From the NCBI RefSeq assembly GCF_016638705.1, contig NZ_CP067341.1, positions 2,173,501-2,237,500 on the forward strand: a stretch of 64,000 nucleotides of DNA. Reading direction: 5' to 3'. Both the position numbers and the translations under genes were made by a program. The notes under the pieces were generated by a model. It saw only the letters and a list, made by a program, of their open reading frames with translations. It was not told where the DNA came from and searched no databases. The stretch comes from Lysinibacillus agricola (lineage in GTDB: Bacteria; Bacillota; Bacilli; Bacillales_A; Planococcaceae). This document shows, one piece after another, positions 51,973 to 59,976 of this stretch (position 1 is its first letter; each line of letters starts with the position of its first letter).

Positions 51973-53860
51973 GTGCGCCCGGCATGCGCATGAACTATAG
52001 GGTGCAAGTCCCGAACCTCGAAGACAGAAGTAGAGGTTAGCCAAGAGCAAGGGTGTCCGTGGCGACGCGGAATCTGAAGGAAGCTGGAGGCAAAACACCG
52101 GTCCGAGGAACACGAATCTCATAGAAGGCTAGGTATGATTGGATGAGTTTGCCAAACAAAACAAAGTCCTTTCTGTCGAAGGTCATATCGAGTAAATGAG
52201 GCGGATAGATGGTGTGAAAGTGCATGCGCTTACCCGGGGAGGTCTGATGGAAATGTGAAGTACCCTTCATAACCTATTTGGTGACAAGTAGCTGAACCAT
52301 CAGAAGTCAGCAGAAGTCATAGTACGATTGGGTCTAGAACTAATCGGAAGGACCGAACAATTAAGAGAGAATAGCCCTTGGCATTCCATCTCGAATGAAT
52401 GAACACGGAAAACAGAGAAACCTCACGCTTAGAAAGTAATGGTGAAGTCCATGAGGGTATTTGCGGAGGGTGTAGTTCAGATGGGCATAAGAAGACAAGC
52501 TATTCACGGAAAGGAACGAAATGGTGATGTTGAATCAAATTCTAGCACGTTCGAATATGATACAAGCATTGAAGCGAGTGGAAGCGAATAAAGGAAGCCA
52601 GGGAGTAGACATGATGCCCGTACAAACCTTACGTCAGCACATCCTTGAAAACTGGGAATCCATTAAAGCGCAAATTCTAGCGGGAACCTATGAACCGCAA
52701 CCGGTACTTCGTGTCGAAATCCCGAAACCAGACGGCGGTGTGCGTCTATTAGGAATCCCAACGGTGACAGACCGTTTGATTCAACAAGCTATAGCGCAGA
52801 TATTATCAAAGGAATATGACCAAACTTTCTCGGACAACAGTTATGGATTCCGACCAAATCGGAGTGCTCATGACGCAGTCCGAAAAGCGAAGGGTTATAT
52901 GAAGGAAGGATATCGTTGGGTTGTGGATATGGATTTAGAGAAATTCTTTGATAAGGTCAACCACGACCGATTAATGGCAACATTAGCGAAAAGAATTCAT
53001 GATAAATCATTATTAAAACTTATCCGTAAATATCTCCAAGCAGGTGTCATGATAAATGGAGTTGTTTCAAGTACAGAGGAAGGAACACCGCAAGGTGGAC
53101 CATTAAGTCCACTTCTTTCAAATATCGTGTTAGATGAGCTTGATAAAGAATTAGAGAAACGTGGTCATAAATTCGTTCGCTACGCAGACGACTGCAATAT
53201 CTATGTAAAAAGTAAACGTGCGGGAGAGCGTACAATAGCAAGCGTACAGCGATTCATTGAAGGAACGCTACGATTGAAAGTGAATGAGTCCAAATCAGCG
53301 GTAGACCGACCATGGAATCGAAAATTCTTGGGTTTTAGTTTTACACACCATAAAGAACCAAAAGTTCGAGTGGCTAAAACAAGCCTTCAACGAATGAAGA
53401 AGAAAATACGAGAAATTACCTCTAGAAAGATGCCATTTCCAATGGAATACCGTATCGAGAAATTAAACCAATATCTAATTGGATGGTGTGGATACTTTGC
53501 GCTCGCAGATACACCTTCAATATTCAGCAGATTAGACAGTTGGATTAAAAGAAGGTTGCGAATGTGTCTTTGGAAGAATTGGAAGAAACCCCGAACCAGA
53601 GTCAGAAATCTCATTCGTTTAAAAGTTCCATACGGAAAAGCATACGAATGGGGAAATACTCGAAAAGGGTACTGGCGCATTTCAAAAAGCCCCATATTAC
53701 ACAGAACCCTCGGCAATTCCTATTGGGAGAGCCAAGGGCTGAAAAGTCTGCAAGTTCGTTACGAAACTTTGCGTTATTCATCTTAATTGAACCGCCGTAT
53801 ACGGATCCGTATGTACGGTGGTAGGAGAGGACGGAGGTTAATCACCTCCTCCTACTCGAT
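51973..53860 (+). mobile_element. Group II intron, bacterial class C
   Basis: It begins with the conserved GTGCG (51973) and a domain I-like stretch with AGGGTGCAAGTCCC. It carries one RT/maturase gene, then domain V at about 53788-53821 (paired CCGTATACGG...CCGTATGTACGG) and a domain VI stem at about 53822-53855. The 3' boundary near 53860 is approximate. Insertion after a terminator and the lack of an endonuclease domain in the protein both point to class C. Confidence 0.88.
52521..53786 (+). CDS. ltrA: Group II intron reverse transcriptase/maturase
   Basis: A 421-residue RT. Fingers motif AIAQILSKEYDQTFSDNSYG (about 90-110, in part), catalytic YADD at 221-224 (in FVRYADDCNIYV) and a C-terminal maturase (X) domain at about 300-400, with LNQYLIGWCGYF. 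No HNH endonuclease domain follows, which fits class C introns that prime from the replication fork. It is intact and sits in domain IV of the intron. Confidence 0.95.
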   Translation: MVMLNQILARSNMIQALKRVEANKGSQGVDMMPVQTLRQHILENWESIKAQILAGTYEPQPVLRVEIPKPDGGVRLLGIPTVTDRLIQQAIAQILSKEYDQTFSDNSYGFRPNRSAHDAVRKAKGYMKEGYRWVVDMDLEKFFDKVNHDRLMATLAKRIHDKSLLKLIRKYLQAGVMINGVVSSTEEGTPQGGPLSPLLSNIVLDELDKELEKRGHKFVRYADDCNIYVKSKRAGERTIASVQRFIEGTLRLKVNESKSAVDRPWNRKFLGFSFTHHKEPKVRVAKTSLQRMKKKIREITSRKMPFPMEYRIEKLNQYLIGWCGYFALADTPSIFSRLDSWIKRRLRMCLWKNWKKPRTRVRNLIRLKVPYGKAYEWGNTRKGYWRISKSPILHRTLGNSYWESQGLKSLQVRYETLRYSS

Positions 53861-53986
53861 TTCACAGAAGTGAGCTTCAGGAAGCCCCCTTCTTCAGAGG
53901 CGGGAGGAATGAAGTGCTTTTTCTTTATAGAACATATGTTTATATTGTATATTGTGAATAATCAAAAAAGAAAGGAGTGACGGGTA

Positions 53987-54994
53987 ATGACGAAATGGAA
54001 GAAAGATTGTTTTATTATAGAACTCAAGTTACTTATAGATACATGGCAAAAGGATCTCCTATTAAAACGTTTTGAAATTGCCCGTACACTCTATAATACA
54101 ACTTTGTCTTATGCAGTAAAACAATATACTTTCATGCAAGAATCAAAACACTATCGAAAACAATTACGTGGCTACCAAAAAGCGAAAAAAACGAATGATT
54201 CAAAAGAATTGAAGCAGATCGCAAAAGAATTAAATAACATTCGTCAATCTTTTGGATTAAGTGAATATCAACTGCATGCGTATATTAAAAAGCATCAACA
54301 TAACTATAAAAAACATATAGATAGCAATACTTCTCAGAAAATCGCCTCTACTGTCTGGAGAGCGGTTCAAGATGTTCTATTTAAAGGGAGCAAAGCACAC
54401 TTTAAACGGTACGGAATGTTTCATTCTGTTGAAGGGAAATCTAATAAAGCAGGCATTCGATTTAAAGAGAATATTGTCTATTGGAATGGATTAATCCTTC
54501 CTGTTCGTATTCGCAAACAAGATTTGTTTGTAAAAGAATCCCTTGCCCTTCATACCATTAAATACTGTCGTCTAGTCAAAAAAGTGATTCGTGGAAAACA
54601 TACTTTTTACGTACAACTTGTGATGGATGGGATTCTTCCTACCAAGAGAATACCATCAACAGGAGCCTTTCGGCATGCCTATCAAAAACAAAAACGAGTA
54701 GGTATTGATATTGGTCCTTCTACCATTGCGATTGTTTCAGAAGAAACAGTTTTCATCCAACCACTTGCTCCAGAAGTACCTTTATTGGAGAAACAAAAAA
54801 GACGTTTATTACGCAAGTTGGATAGAAGTCGTAGAAGTACCAATCCTAACAATTTCAAAAAGGATGGGACTATAAAACATGGCGTCAAACTCCGTTGGAC
54901 ATATAGTAAAAACTATCAAAAAACAAAAGAACAAGTAAAAGAATTATATAGAAAGAAAGCTTCCTACATCAAAGAAAAAAACATGGTGCGTTAG
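53987..54994 (+). pseudogene. tnpB: TnpB RNA-guided nuclease, N-terminal part (frameshifted)
   Basis: A 335-residue frame with the TnpB wedge/REC region and the first RuvC acidic residue, Asp241 in VGIDIGPSTIAIVSE. It ends after a run of seven A near 54970; the continuation HGALANKILSLGDEVYIE is found in another frame and joins to the part at 55006. One extra A (or two fewer) would restore a protein of about 500 residues. Inactive unless the shift is a sequencing error or slippage. Confidence 0.8.
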
Positions 54995-55005
54995 CAAATA
55001 AAATC

Positions 55006-55494
55006 TTGTCTCTTGGCGATGAGGTGTACATCGAAACCATGCATTTTAAAGGATTGGCAAAACGTGCAAACGAAACCAAAACAACTATACAGGGCAAAAT
55101 CCAATCTAAAAAGCGTTTTGGAAAAAGCATTGGGAATCATGCCCCAGCCATGCTAGTGGAAATCATTAATCAAAAATTAGGTTACACAAAGCAAACGATA
55201 CAGAAAGTAAATACGATAACCTTCCGAGCCAGTCAGTATAACCATGTGACGAATCGTTATGAAAAGAAAAAACTCCATCAACGTTGGAGTCAAATTGGAA
55301 GTCATCTCGTACAACGAGATTTATATAGTGCGTTTTTACTGATGAATAGTGATACAAATTTACAACAACCTAATCAAGACTTATGCAATAAAACGTTTAC
55401 TACCTTTTTAGAGTTACACAATCAACATATAGAAGACTTGAAACAAGTAAAGAAAACATTCCCTCTTAGCATGGGTATCCAACAAATCAAGTGA
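55006..55494 (+). pseudogene. tnpB: TnpB RNA-guided nuclease, C-terminal part (frameshifted)
   Basis: A 162-residue continuation with SLGDEVYIETMHFKGL (region of the second RuvC acidic residue) and QRDLYSAFLLMN (third RuvC Asp). The zinc-finger cysteines usually found before the last Asp are missing (RASQYNHVTNRYEKKKLHQR instead), which marks a distinct TnpB subgroup. No ribosome binding site of its own. Confidence 0.75.
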
Positions 55495-55702
55495 GGGGTA
55501 TTCCTCCGTAGGTAGAGCTACCTGCCTTCGTTAAAACTTATTGCCAACACAACATCGGTTGTGTAAATAAGAAAGTCTTATAGAACAGAAGATAAATCAA
55601 AGATGTTGTACACAGGACATGGCAACACCATCTGTGGAGAGCTTTGTAACGCTTCTCTTAAGTATATAAGAACCCCACTGCTTTAGCTGTGGGAGTAGTC
55701 AG
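55495..55702 (+). ncRNA. Candidate omega-RNA scaffold at the tnpB 3' end
   Basis: About 200 bases between the tnpB stop and the element's right end. They contain paired segments (GTAGGTAGAGCTACCTGC-like and the final CCCAC/GTGGG stem). In TnpB systems this region is the guide RNA scaffold, and the guide is the flanking DNA starting near 55703. Assigned by position and structure. Confidence 0.5.
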
Positions 55703-55943
55703 AGTTCTCGTACAATTCCGAACAAACCGTCCTAGCTAAACAAATTCATTTTTCTTCGAATAAAAATATCGCTCTCTTATTATGGTGATAAGCCAACATT
55801 TTTCAAAGTTTTAGATAGATTATTTAGTACTTTGTATTGTGTTACTAAGGTCTTGTTGTTTTTTTGTCAACGTTTTTCGGATAAATAAGCACCATTTGTC
55901 AACACGAATAATATGATATAGAAAAAATAAGGGAAGTGGTTGA
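55703..55943. promoter_or_regulatory. Upstream region of ytaF with two GTCAAC motifs
   Basis: TTTGTCAAC-type motifs occur at 55864-55871 and 55896-55903, 32 bases apart. The same hexamer as a palindrome lies before the XRE gene (56584-56600). Possible binding sites for the XRE regulator. Confidence 0.4.
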
Positions 55944-56576
55944 GTGAATTGGTTAATGATTGTGGCTTTTACTTTTTCATCCAGTATTGATAATTTGGGT
56001 GTCGGACTTTCTTACGGGATTCGGAAGATAAACGTTAGATTTGATAAAAATATTTTAATCTCGATTATTTGTTTTCTAATGAGTATGGGAGGCATTTCAT
56101 TTGGCGTTTGGCTCTCTAAAATTCTTCCAGGTATGCTTCCTGTGATTATTGGAGCGTTATTATTATTTATCATCGGAATTCGGATTATTCTTCTGGCTAA
56201 ACCACGGAAACAAGAGACTTCAATAGAGGATTGTAACAATGAAATGCAGTCCAATAATGTTCAAGATATTTTAAAAAATCCTGAGGAAGCTCAATTCAAG
56301 AAGTATGGAGAAATTGGATGGGGAGAAGCTGTACTTCTTGGCATAGCCTTATCAGCGAATGCACTTACGAATGGGGTAGGTGCAGGTTTACTCGGTCTTT
56401 CGCCACTTGTCATCTCAATAACTGCTGCAATCGGGAGTTTTATTACTGTTTGGTTAGGGGTTAAGTTAGGAAGTAAAGTAGCAGATATTCGAATCGGTTC
56501 ATTCACTTTAGGGCAATTTGGAACAATTATTAGTGGAGTAATTTTGTTAATAGTCGCTTTTGCAGCATTCTTTTAA
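55944..56576 (+). CDS. ytaF: Sporulation membrane protein YtaF-like (MntP fold)
   Basis: A 210-residue protein with six hydrophobic helices in two related halves (about 1-75 and 120-210). The repeated motif SSSIDNLGVGLSYGI in the first half and ALSANALTNGVGAGLLG in the second fit the YtaF/MntP family of cation exporters. YtaF is known in spore formers. GTG start with a GGGAAGTGG site. Its promoter region holds two GTCAAC motifs. Confidence 0.88.
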   Translation: MNWLMIVAFTFSSSIDNLGVGLSYGIRKINVRFDKNILISIICFLMSMGGISFGVWLSKILPGMLPVIIGALLLFIIGIRIILLAKPRKQETSIEDCNNEMQSNNVQDILKNPEEAQFKKYGEIGWGEAVLLGIALSANALTNGVGAGLLGLSPLVISITAAIGSFITVWLGVKLGSKVADIRIGSFTLGQFGTIISGVILLIVAFAAFF

Positions 56577-56583
56577 CTAAAGT

Positions 56584-56600
56584 GTTGACAAAATGTCAAC
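56584..56600 (+). promoter_or_regulatory. Palindrome GTTGAC-N5-GTCAAC upstream of the XRE regulator gene
   Basis: A perfect 6-bp inverted repeat around AAAAT, about 78 bases before the XRE gene start. Half-sites equal those before ytaF. Likely an operator of the XRE protein. Confidence 0.5.
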
Positions 56601-56677
56601 GTAATTATACACTTCTTGAGAATGATAATTTCATATTAGACAACGGCGTTAAGTCCTGTAAGAAGGGAGAATCGAAA

Positions 56678-57325
56678 ATGGCTGAACAGAGAAACAGTAA
56701 TACTCTTGGTTTATTGCTGAGGGAGTTATTGAAAGAACGTTCATTATCTATGCGGAAGTTTAGTGAACTCACTGGAATCGACACAGCTACGATCTCACGC
56801 ATAATAAATGGTAAGAGAAAAGCGACACCACAACATTTGGAGAAATTTGCAGATTGCCTTGGAGTTCCTTTAATCCATCTTTTTGAAGCTGAAGGATACC
56901 CAGTTGAACAAAAACAAGAAGAGTCAGATTCAGATATTCATACGTCTGTTGACGCAATACAAGCTCTTCTTAAGTCTTCAAATGTTTACGATGATGAACA
57001 ATTTTCCGTGGCAGATGTTGAACAGAAACTAGAAAGCTATGGACTATATGCGCAAACAGAAGAGGGTAAAAATACAATTCTTAAGGATTTTGATGAAAAA
57101 ATTCAGAATGTAGGAAGCATAGGTCCCTTTATAAGCAAATTAAAAGAGTTATATGAGAAATTTACATTGGGGAAGGGCACAATTTTTGAACTAACCATAA
57201 TTGGAAGTACATTATTATATTTTATAATCCCTGTAGATGTTATACCAGATTATTTATTTCCGATTGGTTATTTAGACGATGCAATAGCTGTACAACTTAC
57301 TACAAAGGCATTACTAAAAAAATAA
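56678..57325 (+). CDS. XRE-family regulator fused to a DUF1232 domain
   Basis: A 215-residue protein. An N-terminal HTH_3 domain (about 8-66: LSMRKFSELTGIDTATISRI in part) is followed by a linker of about 90 residues and a C-terminal DUF1232 (YkvA) segment (about 160-212), with IIPVDVIPDYLFPIGYLDD. The DUF1232 part contains a hydrophobic helix, so this may be a membrane-linked regulator. ATG at 56678 is chosen because GAAGGGAGA lies just upstream. A self-binding palindrome lies before it. Confidence 0.85.
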   Translation: MAEQRNSNTLGLLLRELLKERSLSMRKFSELTGIDTATISRIINGKRKATPQHLEKFADCLGVPLIHLFEAEGYPVEQKQEESDSDIHTSVDAIQALLKSSNVYDDEQFSVADVEQKLESYGLYAQTEEGKNTILKDFDEKIQNVGSIGPFISKLKELYEKFTLGKGTIFELTIIGSTLLYFIIPVDVIPDYLFPIGYLDDAIAVQLTTKALLKK

Positions 57326-57352
57326 TTTAGCGTTAATGATAGGTGGATATTG

Positions 57353-58288
57353 ATGAGAAAAAGCAAAAAGAGCCGTAAATGGCTAAGGAATTTGTTCTTA
57401 ACATTCGCATTAGTAATCGTAGCAGGGCTTATTTATTCGGTTTATCAATACAAAAGTGGATTGGCTATGGCAGATGATGGTCCTTATAAAGATGACGGAA
57501 AGACCTATGACCCATTTGAAGGTGCAGATGTGCAATTTGGTCAGATTAATGTGCTATTACTGGGAAGTGACGCTAGGGACGAGGATGGTAGATCGGATTC
57601 GTTAATGATTGCACACTATGATCAAACGACGAATGATGTAAAACTTATTTCTATTATGAGGGATACGTATGTCGACATCCCAGAGCACGGAATGAATAAA
57701 ATAAATGCTGCTTTTGCTTTTGGAGGTCCTGAACTTGTAAGGAAAACAATTAAGCAAAATTTTGATATTGATGTTAATTACTACGCTGTTGCGGATTTTA
57801 AAGGATTCCCTAAAATTATTGACCTTTTAGCACCTGATGGAATTGAGGTTGATATTCCTTATGAAATGTCCTATGGAATTGGTATGACCTTACATCCTGG
57901 AAAACAAACTTTACATGGTGACGGCTTATTAGGCTATGTACGATTCCGCCACGATCGTTTAAGTGATTTTGGACGAGTGGAACGCCAACAAGAGGTTTTA
58001 ACGAAGGTGAAAGAACAAATCGGTGTTTCAAGCTTAATGAATTTGCCAAAATTACTTGGTGTTGCAGATTCATACTTTGATACAAATGTTGATAATAAAA
58101 CAATCCTTACCATTGGAAAAGGGATTGTAAATGGAAAATCTAGTATGGACACTTTACGAATTCCTATTGCAAATTCTTATGAAGATAAACGTACGAATGT
58201 AGGAGATGTTTTAGATATTGACTTAGATAAGAACAAACAGGCATTAGAGGAGTTTTTATCATCGAAGGACAATGAAAAAAATGACTAA
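57353..58288 (+). CDS. LytR-CpsA-Psr (LCP) family cell wall protein
   Basis: A 311-residue membrane-anchored enzyme. A basic N-terminus and a helix at about 13-33 precede the LCP domain (about 65-215), with LLLGSDARDEDGRSDSLMI (about 66-84), ISIMRDTYVDIP and GYVRFRHDRLSDFGRVERQQ, including the conserved Arg and Asp residues. LCP proteins attach teichoic acids or other polymers to peptidoglycan. The ATG at 57353 is used; the TTG at 57350 is less likely. Located 28 bases after the XRE gene. Confidence 0.92.
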   Translation: MRKSKKSRKWLRNLFLTFALVIVAGLIYSVYQYKSGLAMADDGPYKDDGKTYDPFEGADVQFGQINVLLLGSDARDEDGRSDSLMIAHYDQTTNDVKLISIMRDTYVDIPEHGMNKINAAFAFGGPELVRKTIKQNFDIDVNYYAVADFKGFPKIIDLLAPDGIEVDIPYEMSYGIGMTLHPGKQTLHGDGLLGYVRFRHDRLSDFGRVERQQEVLTKVKEQIGVSSLMNLPKLLGVADSYFDTNVDNKTILTIGKGIVNGKSSMDTLRIPIANSYEDKRTNVGDVLDIDLDKNKQALEEFLSSKDNEKND

Positions 58289-58419
58289 AACAGATTAAGT
58301 TTCATCTAAGAAGACAGGTTAATATACAATAAAATAAGAGTATGTTTTGAACAATTATTTCAAAATATACTCTTATTTTCATATTAACTGATAAGATAAA
58401 TTACTTTTGCTACCAAAAT
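58289..58419. other. Interval after the LCP gene
   Basis: A hairpin (AATAAGAGTATGTTTTGAA with TTCAAAATATACTCTTATT, about 58333-58378) followed by TTCATA is a probable terminator. Confidence 0.55.
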
Positions 58420-58497
58420 CCTTTCATTTTTTTGTGCAAGCATATCCACTAAGGTTCTCTTCAAATTTTGAAACAAAGTCATGTTTTTGATCATAAA
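58420..58497 (-). pseudogene. Decayed fragment of a methyltransferase gene
   Basis: About 78 bases match the 5' part of the methyltransferase gene at 50.5 kb, best over AAATTTTGAAACAAAGTCATG and the following TTTTGATCATA. Translated on minus it gives HDFVSKFEENL, parallel to HDFVSKFGGSL of the intact protein, then quickly stops. Confidence 0.6.
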
Positions 58498-58780
58498 AAG
58501 GAAAGACGTCAATTTAGCATTAGTTTCGATGAACCGTACCATAAATAAATGCGGTTTTTTCACATAAGTCATCAAGAACATTCATTATTAATGTTTTTGA
58601 TGGCTTATTTCATTTCTTTGTTAAGAAGGTTAGCTTGAAATTAACTATGTAACTTTATATAGAAGGGTAAGTTATTGTGCGCCTACGTTTGTAGATTTAA
58701 ATTAAGATACAAGAGAGAATTTGTTTAAATGATAAACACTTAAAAAGAAGAATCTTATTGATTGGTATAAAAACATAATA
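58498..58780. other. Intergenic region without recognised gene
   Basis: A hairpin, TGATGAC-like arms around 58565-58605, is seen. No coding frame with a ribosome binding site. Confidence 0.35.
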
Positions 58781-58834
58781 AAAGGAGGTATTCCTAAATT
58801 TAATGTTAGGATACCTCCGTTGGCTTTTTATAAG
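58781..58834 (-). terminator. Terminator of the stalk-domain gene
   Basis: GGAGGTATTCCTAA pairs with TTAGGATACCTCC. On minus it is followed by TTTTATTATG, and on plus a CTTTTTA tract comes a few bases later. Confidence 0.6.
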
Positions 58835-58844
58835 TGCTTTATTT

Positions 58845-59660
58845 TTAATTTTCAAACTTCCGATATTCCGTATATTCGCCTTCATATTCGCCAAGGCCTA
58901 AATGACCGCAAGAGCCGTACATATTTTCAACATGGATTTCATCATAATATTTAACTAAATCAAATGAGCAGCCATTTAACTCATATGATGCCACATCCTC
59001 AGAAATTAGCTGTGCGTCACGAGTTGTATAGTCATGATGCCATGGCATTTGGCCGCCTGCTAATGTTCCATTTGTAGGGTCATAGCGATAGCCATTAACA
59101 GATGTAAATGTAATTTTTGTCGGTGTCACTTTATCAATACGAAGTGATGTTATTACACCTGTTCCTGTATAGCCTGGATTAGTGTAATAGCCTAACCAAT
59201 GTGAGCGCTCTACTTGCGAAGATCCTTTTGCATAAATTGATACATCATGTGAATCTTGATTCCAAGAAACTGTCGCCCCTAATGCTTCACTAATAAAGCG
59301 TAATGGCACTAATGTTGTCCCTGATTTTATAATCGGTGCTTCTGACACAGCTAATGCGTTGCCGTTAATTTTTGCTTTTTTTGAACCGACCATTAGCCAA
59401 ACCGTTTTCGTGCTATTTTTCGCTGTAATCGTTTTATCTTTCGCATTCCAGCTTACTGTTGCACCCAATGTTTCAAATACGCCTCGCAGTGGTACTAGCG
59501 TTACGCCATTTTGAATAATTGCATCACTGTGATAGCTTTGTGTTTGTCCGTTTGCTACGTATACATTGATGCCAAAGTAGGCAGAAGCATTATGTGCTTG
59601 TAAACTAAATGTAACGATGCATGTCATAGCAATAATAAAATATTTAAAAATCTTATTCAT
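58845..59660 (-). CDS. Secreted protein with copper amine oxidase-like (stalk) domain
   Basis: A 271-residue exported protein. Signal peptide about 1-27 (ending ASA). Two stalk-domain repeats: NGVTLVPLRGVFETLGATVSW (about 52-72, in part) and SGTTLVPLRFISEALGATVSW (about 113-133), each with the family LVPLR..(S/F)E.LGA pattern. The C-terminal 130 residues contain two Cys in ELNGCSFDL and GSCGHLG and a YEGEYTEY end, possibly an enzymatic or binding domain that I do not recognise. A cell-surface role is likely. Confidence 0.82.
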   Translation of the reverse strand: MNKIFKYFIIAMTCIVTFSLQAHNASAYFGINVYVANGQTQSYHSDAIIQNGVTLVPLRGVFETLGATVSWNAKDKTITAKNSTKTVWLMVGSKKAKINGNALAVSEAPIIKSGTTLVPLRFISEALGATVSWNQDSHDVSIYAKGSSQVERSHWLGYYTNPGYTGTGVITSLRIDKVTPTKITFTSVNGYRYDPTNGTLAGGQMPWHHDYTTRDAQLISEDVASYELNGCSFDLVKYYDEIHVENMYGSCGHLGLGEYEGEYTEYRKFEN

Positions 59661-59976
59661 AGTATTCTCTCCTTCTAATGACTTACTGATTGAATAATTT
59701 TATTTTATTCTAGTTAATTCTTTTTCTGATCTAATTTTGTAACTTCAAAGTTTTCGGCATTTACATATTTCTCCTTTAACAAACAATATTATACTAGTAT
59801 AAAACAAAGGTGATGGAAAATCACCCATTTTTTTAATAGATTTTTACTAGTTTTATAATATACTTATTAGGAGTAAAGATTTAGGTGCTTTCAAAAAACA
59901 CAATTATTAAAATTATTATTTAAGTTTTATTATATTAATGTATAATATGCTGATGTATATGGAAGGAGGAGTAAAA
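59661..59976. other. Divergent intergenic region
   Basis: It carries promoters for the stalk-domain gene (minus) and the TcaA-like gene (plus). It is very AT-rich; a TATTAATGTATAATATG stretch near 59930-59948 gives a plausible -10 box for the plus gene. Confidence 0.45.

Larger units (their letters stand above)
53863..55702 (+). mobile_element. IS605/IS1341-type element carrying tnpB only
   Basis: The left part (about 53863-53930) holds the hairpin-prone GAAGCCCCC...GGCGGGAGG block typical of this group. The right end holds CCCAC-loop-GTGGG at 55674-55693, followed by AGTAGTCAG. No tnpA is present, so movement would need a TnpA from elsewhere. It begins within a few bases of the intron 3' end. 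Exact ends are approximate. Confidence 0.7.

Noticed and set aside
58384..58581. 65-codon minus-strand frame after the LCP gene
   Set aside because: It overlaps the methyltransferase fragment in another frame and has no ribosome binding site.
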